A DNA stretch of 64,000 nt from JAHELQ01 sp964491915 (GTDB lineage: Bacteria; Acidobacteriota; Aminicenantia; UBA2199). The notes beneath the pieces were generated by a model. That model had not been told where the DNA came from. It was given only the letters and a program-made list of their open reading frames with translations, and ran no database searches. The stretch spans positions 17,612-81,611 of the forward strand of contig CAZBHS010000024.1 of NCBI GenBank assembly GCA_964491915.1, read 5' to 3'. Every line of letters begins with the position of its first letter. Positions within the stretch are counted from its first letter, which is position 1. Both the position numbers and the translations under genes were made by a program. Of this stretch, positions 1 to 9,002 are shown one piece after another.

Positions 1-1
1 A

Positions 2-709
2 CATACAAATTGGAAAGTCAAAACCGGGCAATTCTTATTCAAGTTCCGTTCCTTTACCCCATTACCGATAATGGCTGCGGTGTTTCTTTTTTTCCGCCCC
101 CAATCCTATGGCGCCGCCGACCCCTTCCTCATCTGGGGAGGCCTGGCAATCTCCTTTCTCGGTGAATTCATCCGCGTCATGGCGGTGGGGTTCGCCCACT
201 CCGGCACCTCCGGTCGCGAGAATTACCTCCGGGCCGATGATCTCAACCGTACCGGTATCTATTCCATCGTCCGCAACCCCCTTTACATCGGCAATGTTTT
301 GATGTTTTCCGGTCTCCTTATCGTGTTTGCCAATGGGTGGGCCCTCCTCTTTTTCAACATCTTCCTCATCACCCAGTACTACTTCATCATCCTCTCCGAG
401 GAACACTATCTCCAACAAAAATACGGCGGCCAATTCAAGGATTACTGCGATGACATCAACCGCGTTTTCCCTACCTGCAACACCTTTCAAAAGCCGGCGC
501 TTCCGTTCAACGGCCGCAAGGTGTTCTTCAAAGAGAACGACTCGGTCTTCAACATGCTGATGGTGTTCATTATCATCCTCACCTTCCGCGAGAAATCAAT
601 CATCAACGCCATCCCCCACTCAACCCACCTCCTCATCGCCGCCTACATCATCATCGCCGCCTACATCATCATCAAAATCCTGAAAAAGACCGCTTTTACC
701 AACAAGTGA
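2..709 (+). CDS. Isoprenylcysteine carboxyl methyltransferase-like membrane protein (5' truncated)
   Basis: The reading frame is open to the left edge of the window, so the start lies outside. The residues before the first ATG (position 71) already look like protein of this family, so that ATG is probably not the true start. The ICMT/PEMT signature RTGIYSIVRNPLYIGN lies near positions 248-295 and is followed by hydrophobic segments and a YxxQFxDYC-like motif. Family members methylate protein C-terminal cysteines, phospholipids or other small acceptors using SAM in the membrane. The substrate here is unknown. The C-terminal ~70 residues add further hydrophobic stretches. Confidence 0.75.
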   Translation, partial: HTNWKVKTGQFLFKFRSFTPLPIMAAVFLFFRPQSYGAADPFLIWGGLAISFLGEFIRVMAVGFAHSGTSGRENYLRADDLNRTGIYSIVRNPLYIGNVLMFSGLLIVFANGWALLFFNIFLITQYYFIILSEEHYLQQKYGGQFKDYCDDINRVFPTCNTFQKPALPFNGRKVFFKENDSVFNMLMVFIIILTFREKSIINAIPHSTHLLIAAYIIIAAYIIIKILKKTAFTNK

Positions 710-779
710 TTCCGCCTCCTATCGCTCTCTCCGCGAGAATCATCGCTTTCCGATAGGGTTCCCAAACTTTAGCGTCACA

Positions 780-1225
780 GGACTAACACGGACTCGACAC
801 GGACTGACACGGACGAGGTGGAAACTCGTCGCTTTACTCCAGCCCTTGATGTTTTTTATCTGACTCTCTATAATGAATCTTGGATGAGGACACAACGTGA
901 GATAAAAGAATGATCACTATATAATAAAAAGGAGTCAAATATGAAAATCAAGAAGTTCACCAAAAAACTGTCGCTCAACAAGAGCACCATCGCCAGTCTC
1001 AATGTCAACGACCTCGAGTTTTTCAAAGGCGGAGCACCCGAAACCTTTAACGATCCCTGTCTCTCGGTGGGGCCTTTCTGCACGTTGGCCACCCGTTGCG
1101 TTATGTGTAACACCGATTATCCTTGCATGACGGCGGATTTGGAGTGTATCTGATTTACTGAGCGATAAAAAACACGACACGGACAAACACGGACCACGGG
1201 GTTTCAGAGTTGTCCGTGTTAGTCC
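780..1225. repeat. 14-bp inverted repeat bracketing the orphan peptide gene
   Basis: The arm GGACTAACACGGAC at 780-793 has its exact reverse complement at 1212-1225. Both arms sit in short runs of an ACACGGAC-type degenerate repeat (about 780-815 and 1178-1225). The arms enclose the 941-1153 precursor gene. No transposase is present, so this may be a dispersed intergenic repeat or the trace of a small mobile cassette. Confidence 0.6.
941..1153 (+). CDS. Double-glycine RiPP precursor peptide (orphan)
   Basis: This is a 70-residue protein with a GGAG ribosome-binding site about 9 bases before the ATG. The leader (residues 1-31) is lysine-rich and contains LSLNKSTIASLNVNDLEF, ending in KGG at about residues 29-31. 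This matches the leader pattern of Bacteroidales-type natural-product precursors (TIGR04149 and class I lanthipeptide leaders). The 39-residue core after GG has six cysteines and several Ser/Thr. No maturase, protease or transporter gene is adjacent; the nearest maturases are about 31 kb away. The modification type (radical-SAM crosslink, lanthionine or only disulfides) cannot be decided from sequence. Confidence 0.75.
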   Translation: MKIKKFTKKLSLNKSTIASLNVNDLEFFKGGAPETFNDPCLSVGPFCTLATRCVMCNTDYPCMTADLECI

Positions 1226-1748
1226 TCCAGGCAAGTTTGGTTGTTTTCAGTCTGGATGTGGACGTGGGTGGACACGGGCTACGGATTGCGGAGTTGTCTA
1301 CGTCAGTTCTCCGACAACTTTGCCAAAGCTCTTTCGGCCTCTTCTAGTTGGTGAAAAAGGCTGTCTTTGCGGGTGAAGTGGGTGTCGGGATTGGTGAAGC
1401 TGAGGCTTTGGGAGATTTCTAGGTAGAGAAGAGATTGCTCAGTTTGTCGAGTTCTGCTTCGAAGCGGTCTCTTCTGCAGCAATGGACCAGGAGCTCTTTT
1501 TGGCGTCTGGTTTGGATTTTTTTGGTTTTGTTCTGGAATTAGTTGAATTTGTTTTGGATGCGGGAGGATGTGTTGCGGATACTGAAGAATCTGTTGCGGA
1601 AGCTGAAGAATTTGTTACGGAAGAAGGACTCTGGGTACGGTTGACTGGACAATCTGTACGGGAGTTTGGACGTTTTGTACGGAGGGGAGGACTGGGTGTA
1701 CGGCAAGGCAATGAGATGAAGGGGTGGACGGGTGAATGGGGGGTGGGG
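1154..1748. other. Non-coding stretch with a decayed gene tail and a 21-bp repeat array
   Basis: No intact gene is visible. On the minus strand, from about 1500 down to 1310, two overlapping frames read like the end of one protein: a KELLVHCCRRDRFEAEL-like stretch, then after a stop or frameshift a HQLEEAERALAKLSEN-like tail. This suggests a frameshifted remnant. It resembles the short effector-associated helical domains of bacterial NTPase systems, but only weakly. Upstream on that strand is the 21-bp array listed separately. Confidence 0.4.
1542..1709. repeat. Degenerate 21-bp tandem repeat, 8 units
   Basis: Eight consecutive 21-base units start at 1542, 1563, 1584, 1605, 1626, 1647, 1668 and 1689. 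Typical units are GAAGAATCTGTTGCGGAAGC plus T, with a G-G/A-A start and a core close to TGT(T/A)CGG. Because 21 is a multiple of three, the array is open in several frames and gives spurious heptad-repeat proteins on both strands. It has the same period as the arrays at 35.7 and 40.8 kb but a different consensus. Confidence 0.65.
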
Positions 1749-2393
1749 TTAGAGGTAGAGTTTGTCGTTGATGCGGAGTTTTTCGGTGTAGATGATTTCG
1801 CAGGAGCCGTCGCCGGTGTCGTCGCGGCGGGTGCTGGAATGCCACCAGTATTTTTGTCCGCCTTTGTTGCCAAGGATTCTTACGAGGTAGCCTTCGATAT
1901 AGATGTTATCTTCTTCTTCGATGGTCTCGAGGGCGTAGCGGATGTTGTCGGTGGCGGGGATGATGTGGTTGTTGGCTGATTGTTGGATGATGAAGTTGAC
2001 GTCGAAGGGGAAGTCGGCGGTGTAGTTGTAAAAGTACCAGCGGTTGCGCTGTTTGAAGGTGATGTGCTGGCGGTTGTCGGGATCTGAGAGTTCTCCCCAG
2101 GCGAGGGCCAGGTCGCGGGGGGCCAGTTCTCCTTGCCAGCCGCTGGAGTAGGATTCGGTGGAGAGGACGACGGCGGAAATCTCGTAATAGGCAACGGGGG
2201 TGATGGAGAGCGAGATGCCGTCGATGGTTTTCTCGATGGGATCTTCGTCGTCCAGTTTTTCCTGGTATGGGGTTTTGGCCGCATCGATGTAGTCTGTCAA
2301 TGTTTCCGACGCCACAGGGTCGGGCGTGCAACCAGCCGTCATCAGGGCCGCCAGGGCGAGGGCGATACTAAAATATTTGAGGGATCGATTCAT
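1749..2393 (-). CDS. Lipoprotein of unknown function
   Basis: This is a 214-residue protein with a lipoprotein signal peptide: a basic N-terminus, a hydrophobic segment and the lipobox LMTAGC ending at residue 22. The mature part is acidic, with many aromatic residues (WYFYNY, KYWWHSS), and reads as a beta-rich globular domain. I do not recognise the family. It is transcribed divergently from the C69 peptidase gene and has a GGA-type ribosome-binding site. It is likely anchored in the outer or inner membrane, facing the periplasm. Confidence 0.75.
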   Translation of the reverse strand: MNRSLKYFSIALALAALMTAGCTPDPVASETLTDYIDAAKTPYQEKLDDEDPIEKTIDGISLSITPVAYYEISAVVLSTESYSSGWQGELAPRDLALAWGELSDPDNRQHITFKQRNRWYFYNYTADFPFDVNFIIQQSANNHIIPATDNIRYALETIEEEDNIYIEGYLVRILGNKGGQKYWWHSSTRRDDTGDGSCEIIYTEKLRINDKLYL

Positions 2394-2453
2394 GGTTTCC
2401 GTCCTTAATTGGCTAATAGATGATGGTACCAGATGGGGGAAAAAAATACAATC

Positions 2454-2482
2454 TTTACACTAATTTTTCGATTGGTTATAAT
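2454..2482 (+). promoter_or_regulatory. Sigma-70 promoter of the C69 peptidase gene (leaderless)
   Basis: TTTACA at 2454-2459, a 17-bp spacer, then TATAAT at 2477-2482. The start codon at 2489 lies where transcription should begin, and there is no Shine-Dalgarno sequence, so the mRNA is predicted to be leaderless. Confidence 0.7.
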
Positions 2483-2488
2483 GTTGAC

Positions 2489-4132
2489 ATGAAAAGTAAA
2501 AAATTGATTCCAATATTAATGTTGAGCGTGTTGATGTTTGTTGCGGGCAATCCTCTGTTTGGGTGCACCAATTTCTTGATTAGTAAAGGAGCCTCCAGCG
2601 ACGGTTCCACCATGATCACCTATGCGGCGGATTCCCACGAACTCTACGGCGAATTGTACTTCAGGCCGGCGGCTGTGTATGCCCCCGGAACGATGCTGGA
2701 TGTGTACGAATGGGACACCGGCAAATACCTTGGCAAAATCAAACAGGCGGCCCGCACCTATTCGGTGGTGGGTAATATGAACGAATTCCAGGTGGCCATC
2801 GGCGAAACTACCTATGGCGGTCGCAGGGAACTGCACGATAAAACAGGGATCGTGGATTATGGCAGTCTGATGTATATCGCGTTGCAGCGGGCCAAAACCG
2901 CCCGTGAAGCCATCAAGGTCATGACCGGTTTGGTGGAGGAGTATGGTTATTGCAGTTCCGGCGAATCCTTTTCTATCTCCGATCCCAATGAAGTGTGGAT
3001 CATGGAGATGATCGGTAAGGGCGAAGGCAACAAAGGCGCTGTGTGGGTGGCTCGTCGGGTGCCGGAGGGTTATATTTGCGCTCACGCCAACCAGGCCCGC
3101 ATCCGTACTTTTCCGTTGAATGACAAGAAGGATTGCCTCTACGCCAAAGACGTGATCTCTTTTGCTCGTGAAAAAGGCTACTTTAAAGGGGAAGACAAAG
3201 ATTTCAGCTTCACCGACGCCTATGCTCCGTTGGATTACGGCGCGTTGCGTTTTTGCGAGGCCAGAGTCTGGAGCATGTTCCGTCGCGCCGCCCCGTCGAT
3301 GAAGCTCTCGATCGACTATGTGAATGGAGTTGAAAACGCTGAACCCATGCCTTTGTGGATCAAACCGGACAAAAAGCTCTCGGTTCATGATGTGATGGAG
3401 TTTATGCGGGATCATTACGAAGACAGCGAATGGGACATGTCCGTCGGCGTCGGCGCCGGCCCTTTCAATGTGCCCTACCGCTGGCGTCCCATGACCTGGA
3501 AAGTGGACGGCGTGGAATATTGCAATGATCGCGCCACCTCCACCCAGCAGACCGGCTTCTCATTCGTCACCCAGTCGCGCTCGTGGCTTCCCAATGAAAT
3601 CGGCGGTATTTTGTGGTTTGGAGTGGATGATACCTATAGTACGGTTTATGTGCCCATGTATTGCGGTATTCGCGATGTTCCCAAAAGTTTTGCCGTAGGC
3701 ACCGGTGATTTTTATCATTTTACCTGGGATTCGGCTTTTTGGGTGTTCAACTTTGTTTCCAATTACGCCTACTCACGGTATAGCGACATGATTCAGGATA
3801 TCCAGGTGGTGCAGCGGGAATTGGAAGGCCACTTTATGGCCATGCAGTCCACCATCGACACAGCGGCTCTGGAGCTGCACAAAAAATCGCCGGAACTGGC
3901 GAGAGACTATTTGACCAGGTATTCGGTCAAGCAGGGCGACATGACGGTCAAACGCTGGCGCAAACTGGGCGAGAGCCTGCTCATGAAGTACCTGGACGGC
4001 AATGTGCGGGACTCGAACGGCAAGGTCACCCACCCGCGTTATCCGGACAATTGGTATCGCGCCATTGTCAAGGAACGGGGCGAAGTCTATAAGATGAAAA
4101 AACTCAAAGGCGAGAAGGACGGCGGCCACTAG
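2489..4132 (+). CDS. Secreted dipeptidase, peptidase family C69
   Basis: This is a 547-residue protein. The signal peptide ends just before Cys26 in the sequence GCTNFLISKGASSDGS. In family C69 this cysteine becomes the N-terminal nucleophile after processing. The downstream pattern (VVGNMNEFQVAIGETT, GSLMYIALQRAKTAREAI, EVWIMEMIG) is that of PepD-like Ntn-hydrolases that cleave dipeptides. The ATG at 2489 is chosen because an in-frame upstream ATG at 2420 would place the promoter inside the gene and spoil the signal peptide. It acts in the periplasm or outside the cell. Confidence 0.88.
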   Translation: MKSKKLIPILMLSVLMFVAGNPLFGCTNFLISKGASSDGSTMITYAADSHELYGELYFRPAAVYAPGTMLDVYEWDTGKYLGKIKQAARTYSVVGNMNEFQVAIGETTYGGRRELHDKTGIVDYGSLMYIALQRAKTAREAIKVMTGLVEEYGYCSSGESFSISDPNEVWIMEMIGKGEGNKGAVWVARRVPEGYICAHANQARIRTFPLNDKKDCLYAKDVISFAREKGYFKGEDKDFSFTDAYAPLDYGALRFCEARVWSMFRRAAPSMKLSIDYVNGVENAEPMPLWIKPDKKLSVHDVMEFMRDHYEDSEWDMSVGVGAGPFNVPYRWRPMTWKVDGVEYCNDRATSTQQTGFSFVTQSRSWLPNEIGGILWFGVDDTYSTVYVPMYCGIRDVPKSFAVGTGDFYHFTWDSAFWVFNFVSNYAYSRYSDMIQDIQVVQRELEGHFMAMQSTIDTAALELHKKSPELARDYLTRYSVKQGDMTVKRWRKLGESLLMKYLDGNVRDSNGKVTHPRYPDNWYRAIVKERGEVYKMKKLKGEKDGGH

Positions 4133-4135
4133 ATT

Positions 4136-4369
4136 ACGGCCTGTCGCTCCAATCTTTCCAATACGTGCTCTAATACAATTGCCAGCAGCCGGGGGTAGCG
4201 ATACTCCCCGGTTCGCTTCAGCAGGGCTCTCGCAAATGGCGCCGGCGTTGTAGGTGATCCCCTGGAGATAGAGCCATCGGGTGACGGCTCCAAACCCAAA
4301 GATCAGAAATCCACTGAGCGAGATGAGCGCGATCCCGGCAATGGCTCAACGGGTTACCCGCTTTGCCAT
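4136..4369 (-). pseudogene. Possible remnant of a small membrane protein
   Basis: Reading leftward from an ATG at 4369 gives MAKRVTR, a TGA stop, and then in the same frame a clear hydrophobic helix (AIAGIALISLSGFLIFGFG) followed by about 50 residues to near 4136. A good membrane helix interrupted by one stop suggests a decayed or re-initiated small gene. Otherwise this gap between convergent genes holds nothing I recognise. Confidence 0.3.
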
Positions 4370-4386
4370 TGTCCCGAGGTTGCCTC

Positions 4387-6441
4387 CTACCTCCAACCTT
4401 TAACCGCCAGCAGGTCGTCGATTGTGTCTATAATATCTCCATAGGGATTGTAAGCCGTCACCGATATTTTTTTCTTGTTCGCTCTGAACAATAGGAAGTT
4501 TTCCTGGGACGAATAATAAAAGCAGCCTCTCATCGATGTATTTGGGGGGCAAATTCCGGGGTTCTGCTTCCAAAAGGCGTTCCATGGGGTCAATTCCTCG
4601 TTGTAATAAGGAGCTCCGGCTCCGCCGCAGGTGATGTACCAGGTGGGGAAGCGGATACTCGATAGCGGGGAACAGCCGAATCCCTCCCGGCACACAAAAC
4701 CTTTGCCTTCGGGATCGTCCAGCTTGGGGTCGCCGATAGGGACGAAGCGGGCGATCAATGTTTTGTGATAGGAATGCTCATCCGAACCCAGCACCGCCGC
4801 CACTTTGCGATTTTCAGAGATCATTGTCACCAAGCGGTTGCGCACATCGACGATTCCTTCGGGCTCGGCCGTCATTGTATCGCTTGCCTGGTGGTAGGTA
4901 TAAGCGGTCACATTGTTATTGCCGTCGTACCACATACAATCCTGGACATGGCCCCCATTGGGAAACACCGGTTCCTGGGCGAAGAGGATGATGTATTTGA
5001 CATTGGAATTGGATTCTCCCTCCCGCAGTTCCTTTTGGAGCCAATCCATCTGGTCCCGCATGATATAACCCTCGGGCGAGCCGCCGATGTCTTTGGGGCC
5101 GGTGGCGCTTCCATCCTGGAATCCCACCCAATAATTGTTGTTGAAGGCGATAATCTTGACCGGGCCATAGATGAAAGAGTAGACATTCTCCTTATAGGTA
5201 GGGCGACGGGGATCCGAGGTGTCCGGGCCGTTGAGGGGGTTGATCAACTCTGAGGCGAACACCGCCTCCACACTTTCACTCGTATAGGGCCAGCGGTCAT
5301 AGGAAGAGCGCAGGTTTCCTTCTGCCAAGAATACCCGCAGCAATGCTTCATGGTTGCCGATACAGGTGTAGACCGCCCGTTGGTGCCAGAAGCCCGCCAT
5401 CGACTGCTTCCAGGCGCTCAATTGGGTTCTGAAGTCCGCGATGCCGGATGTGTAACCGCTCACCAGGTCGCCGCCGAATAAAAAGAATCGCGCTCCCAGG
5501 TGATAGGCCATGTTGGCGGTCCGCTCCATCACCGCGTAATTGACTCCCATAAGATTTGCCGTGCCGCCGGCGACGCCTTCACGGCTGTCTCCGGCGTATG
5601 CGAACGCCACCTCTCCCTTGCCGGGCTTGGGGGCGGTTTTGAAACGGTAGGTTTTGGTTTTGACGGGGCCGAATTCCACAAAATATTCGTACTCTTTGTC
5701 CGGTTTCAAGTTATCGATGATGATCTCGTGCCAGGTGGCGGGCCCTATGCCCGGGAAGGTTTTTTTCTGGTTAAGCACCACCTGGGCTTTGACCGTTTTT
5801 GTGGTTTTAAAGGCGATGGTGACTTGCGACGGCCGGTCGGAACGGATCAGGCTCACCAGCGGTCCCTCTGAGATGGCCGGTTGCACGATATAGGTTTCTC
5901 CCACTTTCTTGAATCCGGTGAAGGTGTCGAACAACCCGAGGAATTGGTCTTGTGCCTGGGATGAGCGAAGGTAGAGCTCCAAACGCAGCACCACCTGTCC
6001 TCTGTCGGTCCAGTTTTCACTGTTGGTATTCTGTTCCAATAACGCGAAGACCGGGATGATGCCGCTACCTCTGACAATTCGATTGGTGATTCTGAATTTT
6101 TTGTAGGTATATTCAACCTCGCCGGCTTCGAGGGGGTCCGGTCCCACCCGGATTTTGCCGTAAATAGCCGCCGGGTCGATGACGGTTCCGTCCAACAAAC
6201 GGGTTATCCCGCTCATATCCAGTAATAAACCATGGTTGTTCCCATCTTTGATGCAAGATTGCAATTGGCCGGTTGATAGTTTGTTCTTGATCCCATAATA
6301 TGGCTTTTCAAGAAAATCCGGGTTCTCTTGAAGGTTTTTTACCGGTAAGTCAAGCTCTTGAGCGTTCATCCAGGGATTCCAAATAAAAGAGAATAATCCA
6401 AGCGAAAGCATTACTTTTGTCCATCTCATTTTTTTCCCCAT
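4387..6441 (-). CDS. Secreted metallophosphoesterase (purple-acid-phosphatase-like)
   Basis: This is a 684-residue protein with a signal peptide ending near AQELD (residue ~28). A fibronectin-III-like module at about residues 200-275 (WHEIIIDNLKPDKEYEYFVEF) precedes the calcineurin-like phosphoesterase domain. Metal-ligand motifs visible in order are AGDSREG, GGDLVSG, GNHEAL and GSDEHSYHKTL. This two-domain plan is that of purple acid phosphatases and PhoD-like enzymes, which hydrolyse phosphomonoesters or diesters outside the cytoplasm. The substrate is unknown. A second in-frame ATG four codons in is also possible as the start. Confidence 0.85.
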   Translation of the reverse strand: MGKKMRWTKVMLSLGLFSFIWNPWMNAQELDLPVKNLQENPDFLEKPYYGIKNKLSTGQLQSCIKDGNNHGLLLDMSGITRLLDGTVIDPAAIYGKIRVGPDPLEAGEVEYTYKKFRITNRIVRGSGIIPVFALLEQNTNSENWTDRGQVVLRLELYLRSSQAQDQFLGLFDTFTGFKKVGETYIVQPAISEGPLVSLIRSDRPSQVTIAFKTTKTVKAQVVLNQKKTFPGIGPATWHEIIIDNLKPDKEYEYFVEFGPVKTKTYRFKTAPKPGKGEVAFAYAGDSREGVAGGTANLMGVNYAVMERTANMAYHLGARFFLFGGDLVSGYTSGIADFRTQLSAWKQSMAGFWHQRAVYTCIGNHEALLRVFLAEGNLRSSYDRWPYTSESVEAVFASELINPLNGPDTSDPRRPTYKENVYSFIYGPVKIIAFNNNYWVGFQDGSATGPKDIGGSPEGYIMRDQMDWLQKELREGESNSNVKYIILFAQEPVFPNGGHVQDCMWYDGNNNVTAYTYHQASDTMTAEPEGIVDVRNRLVTMISENRKVAAVLGSDEHSYHKTLIARFVPIGDPKLDDPEGKGFVCREGFGCSPLSSIRFPTWYITCGGAGAPYYNEELTPWNAFWKQNPGICPPNTSMRGCFYYSSQENFLLFRANKKKISVTAYNPYGDIIDTIDDLLAVKGWR

Positions 6442-6496
6442 TCCTTAATATTTTAACTATTATATAACAATCATTCGCCATTGGCAAATTTGCCGG

Positions 6497-6525
6497 TTGA
6501 CATTTAAGGGAAATGGATTTAATAT
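6497..6525 (+). promoter_or_regulatory. Sigma-70 promoter of the PP2C gene
   Basis: A consensus TTGACA at 6497-6502, a 17-bp spacer, then TAATAT at 6520-6525. A TGGAGG ribosome-binding site directly precedes the PP2C start at 6581. Confidence 0.7.
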
Positions 6526-6580
6526 AGTTTAAAGCTTCCGATGGGGTTTTAATATCGCCCGGTCACCCCCTGGAGGATGA

Positions 6581-7408
6581 ATGAAAGAAATAAAAGCCTT
6601 TGCGTTGACAGACAGAGGTCTCATTAGGCCTCACAATGAAGATAATTTTTTGCTTAAAATATACGACAGCATTATGGTGGCCGCCGTTGCCGACGGAATG
6701 GGTGGGGAAGCCCACGGAGAGATCGCCAGCCAGTTGGCTGTTGAAACCATCGAAAAAACCTTCGAAAAAAAGCGGGCTAAACTTTCACCTGAAAAATTGG
6801 TGATCGATTCCCTGGTCCGCTCCCATAAAAAAATCAGACTCAAAGGCGAAAGCTTTGATAATTCCCCCAAAATGGGAACAACCTGTACTCTTGCCGCCAT
6901 CAGTCCGGCTTCCAAACACGGCAATCTCAGGGTTCATCTCGGCCACATCGGCGATAGCCGGATGTATCTGGTGCAAAACGACGGTATCCGGCAAATGAGT
7001 ACCGACCACACCATGGTGCAAAAGCTTTTGGACGTGGGGGCACTCAAGCCTGACGAGGTGGAGCATTTTGTTCATAAAAATGTAATCTATAAATCATTGG
7101 GGGGAGCCGAGGATCTTCTTTTGGATCCGGTGGAGGAATTCGACGTGCCGTATGGTAGTATCATTCTCATCTGTTCCGACGGATTTTCGAATTATATCAA
7201 GCCGGAGGAGATGGCTCAGATATTGCAGGGGAAGGAGAGTCTCGAAAAGGCTTGCCATTATATGGTGGATCTTGCCAATTATAGAGGCGGGGATGATAAC
7301 ATCACAGTGATCCTGGTGGAGTTTGGAGAGTTTCAGCGGCGGGAAGACATCGACCTGGAGCGCGTTCCGTCGTGGTATTCGGAAAACCGCCAATCTCTTG
7401 AAGTTTAG
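6581..7408 (+). CDS. PP2C-type Ser/Thr protein phosphatase
   Basis: This is a 275-residue soluble protein with all PP2C/PPM metal and catalytic motifs: Glu20-Asp21 in RPHNEDNF, DGMGG at 38-42, GHIGDSR around 121-127, CSDGFSN around 198-204 and GGDDN at 236-240. Length and motif order fit the Stp/PrpC subgroup, which removes phosphate from Ser/Thr in a Mn- or Mg-dependent reaction. It lies 83 bp upstream of a Hanks-type kinase, the usual opposing partner. The kinase has its own promoter, so the two may not be strictly co-transcribed. Confidence 0.93.
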   Translation: MKEIKAFALTDRGLIRPHNEDNFLLKIYDSIMVAAVADGMGGEAHGEIASQLAVETIEKTFEKKRAKLSPEKLVIDSLVRSHKKIRLKGESFDNSPKMGTTCTLAAISPASKHGNLRVHLGHIGDSRMYLVQNDGIRQMSTDHTMVQKLLDVGALKPDEVEHFVHKNVIYKSLGGAEDLLLDPVEEFDVPYGSIILICSDGFSNYIKPEEMAQILQGKESLEKACHYMVDLANYRGGDDNITVILVEFGEFQRREDIDLERVPSWYSENRQSLEV

Positions 7409-7430
7409 TTCCAGGATCCGTTTCTTCTAT

Positions 7431-7459
7431 TTGACTTTCTTTTGCAAAAAATGTAAGAT
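7431..7459 (+). promoter_or_regulatory. Sigma-70 promoter of the first Ser/Thr kinase gene
   Basis: TTGACT at 7431-7436, a 17-bp spacer, then TAAGAT at 7454-7459, about 30 bp before the kinase start. Confidence 0.6.
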
Positions 7460-7491
7460 GTTTTTTTTAGGACTCTAGAGAACGGCATTAT

Positions 7492-8994
7492 ATGAAAAAA
7501 TTCCCGGAAATCCCAGGTTATAAGTTTATGAAGGCAATCGGCAGCGGGGGAATGGCGGATGTGTATCTGGCGGTTCAAAAGAAGTTGGACCGGATGGTGG
7601 CAATCAAAGTGATGCAACCGGAAATATTCCGCAGCCCCGTAACCACCAAACGTTTTGTCAGGGAGGCCAAAACCCTGTCGAAGCTGGTACACCCCAACAT
7701 TATCACTGTATTTGATGTGGGGAAAGTGGACGATACGTATTATATCGTCATGGAGTACTTGCACGGTAGTTTGAAAGATAAAATCGAAGCGCAGCGCAAG
7801 GTTCCACCGGCGGAGGCCCTGCAAATCGTTCGCCAGGTGGCGGACGCTCTTTATTACGCCCATAAAATGGGTTTCGTTCACCGGGACGTCAAGCCCGACA
7901 ATATTCTGTTCAGAAAGGACGGCACCCCGGTGGTGGTGGATTTCGGCATCGCCCGTCCGGTGGACACTGAGACCAAGCTCACCAAAACCGGAATGTCTAT
8001 CGGCACCCCCAGTTATATCAGCCCCGAACAGGCGCGGGGTCAAAAAGTGGACGGCAGAAGCGACATTTACAGTCTTGGGGTGGTTCTGTATGAAATGCTC
8101 ACCGGTAAATTGCCTTATCACTCCGAGAATACTCTTGGCGTTGTGATCAAGCACCTCCAGGAACCGGTGCCCAGGTTAACCGGCTCATTGAAACAATACC
8201 AGGCACTGCTGGATAAAATGATGGCCAAGGAAAAGAGTAAGCGGGTTCGTTCTCAAAAAGAGTTGGACGAGATTACGAAGTCTTTTTTGAATAACGATCC
8301 CATCAAGGTCGTCAAACCGGTGCGAGCGAAGAAATCCACCTCGGATCTGGACAAGACGCAAATGCAAAAGAGCGCCAAAGCCAGCGGCTCCGGTACGGTG
8401 GAAGTGTTGGAAAAACCGCGGGGAAAGCGTAACCGTGGAATTCTCTGGTTGGTGTTGTTGGCCATCATGGCGGGGGGCGTCGTGTTCTCCTATTTTTACC
8501 GGCAATCGGCGGGGCGGTACTACCGGGATCTGGATACGGCGGATGTCCGTTCCCTCGTGGTGGAGGCCGATTATTTCGATAATGTCTGGAATCGTTATGG
8601 CAGCTACCGGGCCCAATATGAAACCGAAACAACCGGCAATATGCCGGTGGTGGTGGATCGTTCGCTGGGGTTGATGTGGCACTGGGCCGGATCGTCTGTG
8701 GGTTTGAGGTTCTCCGACGCCGAGAAATGGCTGGCTGATTTGAATGAGCGAGGGTACGGAGGGTACAAGGATTGGCGCCTGCCGACCCTGTACGAGGCGG
8801 CTTCGCTTTTACGCGCCCGTAAAGGGGAGGCATCATTGTTTATCGATCCGGTGTTCTCTCTCCGGCAAACATCAATCTGGACCGGCGACGTGTATGGCGA
8901 CCAGGAGGCGTGGGCTGTTCGCTTCGACGAGGGTTATATTTTACATGACGAATGTCACACCGGTAATTTTATCCGTCCTGTCAGGGGTTTGTAA
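7492..8994 (+). CDS. Transmembrane Ser/Thr kinase with C-terminal DUF1566 domain
   Basis: This is a 500-residue protein. Kinase domain: glycine loop GSGGMADVYLA at 17-27, catalytic Lys39, HRDVKPDN at 130-137, DFG at 150-152 and the SPE form of the APE motif at 178-180. A basic linker is followed by one transmembrane helix (about 315-336). The extracytoplasmic part (about 385-500) carries the DUF1566/Lcl pattern DRSLGLMWHW, GYKDWRLPTLYEA and FIRPVRG, a fold related to C-type lectins and sulfatase modifiers. I infer that it senses or binds something outside the membrane and signals to the kinase, with the upstream PP2C as antagonist. Confidence 0.92.
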   Translation: MKKFPEIPGYKFMKAIGSGGMADVYLAVQKKLDRMVAIKVMQPEIFRSPVTTKRFVREAKTLSKLVHPNIITVFDVGKVDDTYYIVMEYLHGSLKDKIEAQRKVPPAEALQIVRQVADALYYAHKMGFVHRDVKPDNILFRKDGTPVVVDFGIARPVDTETKLTKTGMSIGTPSYISPEQARGQKVDGRSDIYSLGVVLYEMLTGKLPYHSENTLGVVIKHLQEPVPRLTGSLKQYQALLDKMMAKEKSKRVRSQKELDEITKSFLNNDPIKVVKPVRAKKSTSDLDKTQMQKSAKASGSGTVEVLEKPRGKRNRGILWLVLLAIMAGGVVFSYFYRQSAGRYYRDLDTADVRSLVVEADYFDNVWNRYGSYRAQYETETTGNMPVVVDRSLGLMWHWAGSSVGLRFSDAEKWLADLNERGYGGYKDWRLPTLYEAASLLRARKGEASLFIDPVFSLRQTSIWTGDVYGDQEAWAVRFDEGYILHDECHTGNFIRPVRGL

Positions 8995-9002
8995 TTATCA
9001 TA

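Noticed and set aside
941..1153. Local lanthipeptide cluster
   Set aside because: The leader would fit class I lanthipeptides, but no LanB, LanC, LanM or transporter gene is in the window.
1482..1979. Long plus-strand frame of 165 codons
   Set aside because: It lies across the 21-bp array and antisense to the lipoprotein gene, has no ribosome-binding site, and its acidic heptads come from the repeat period.
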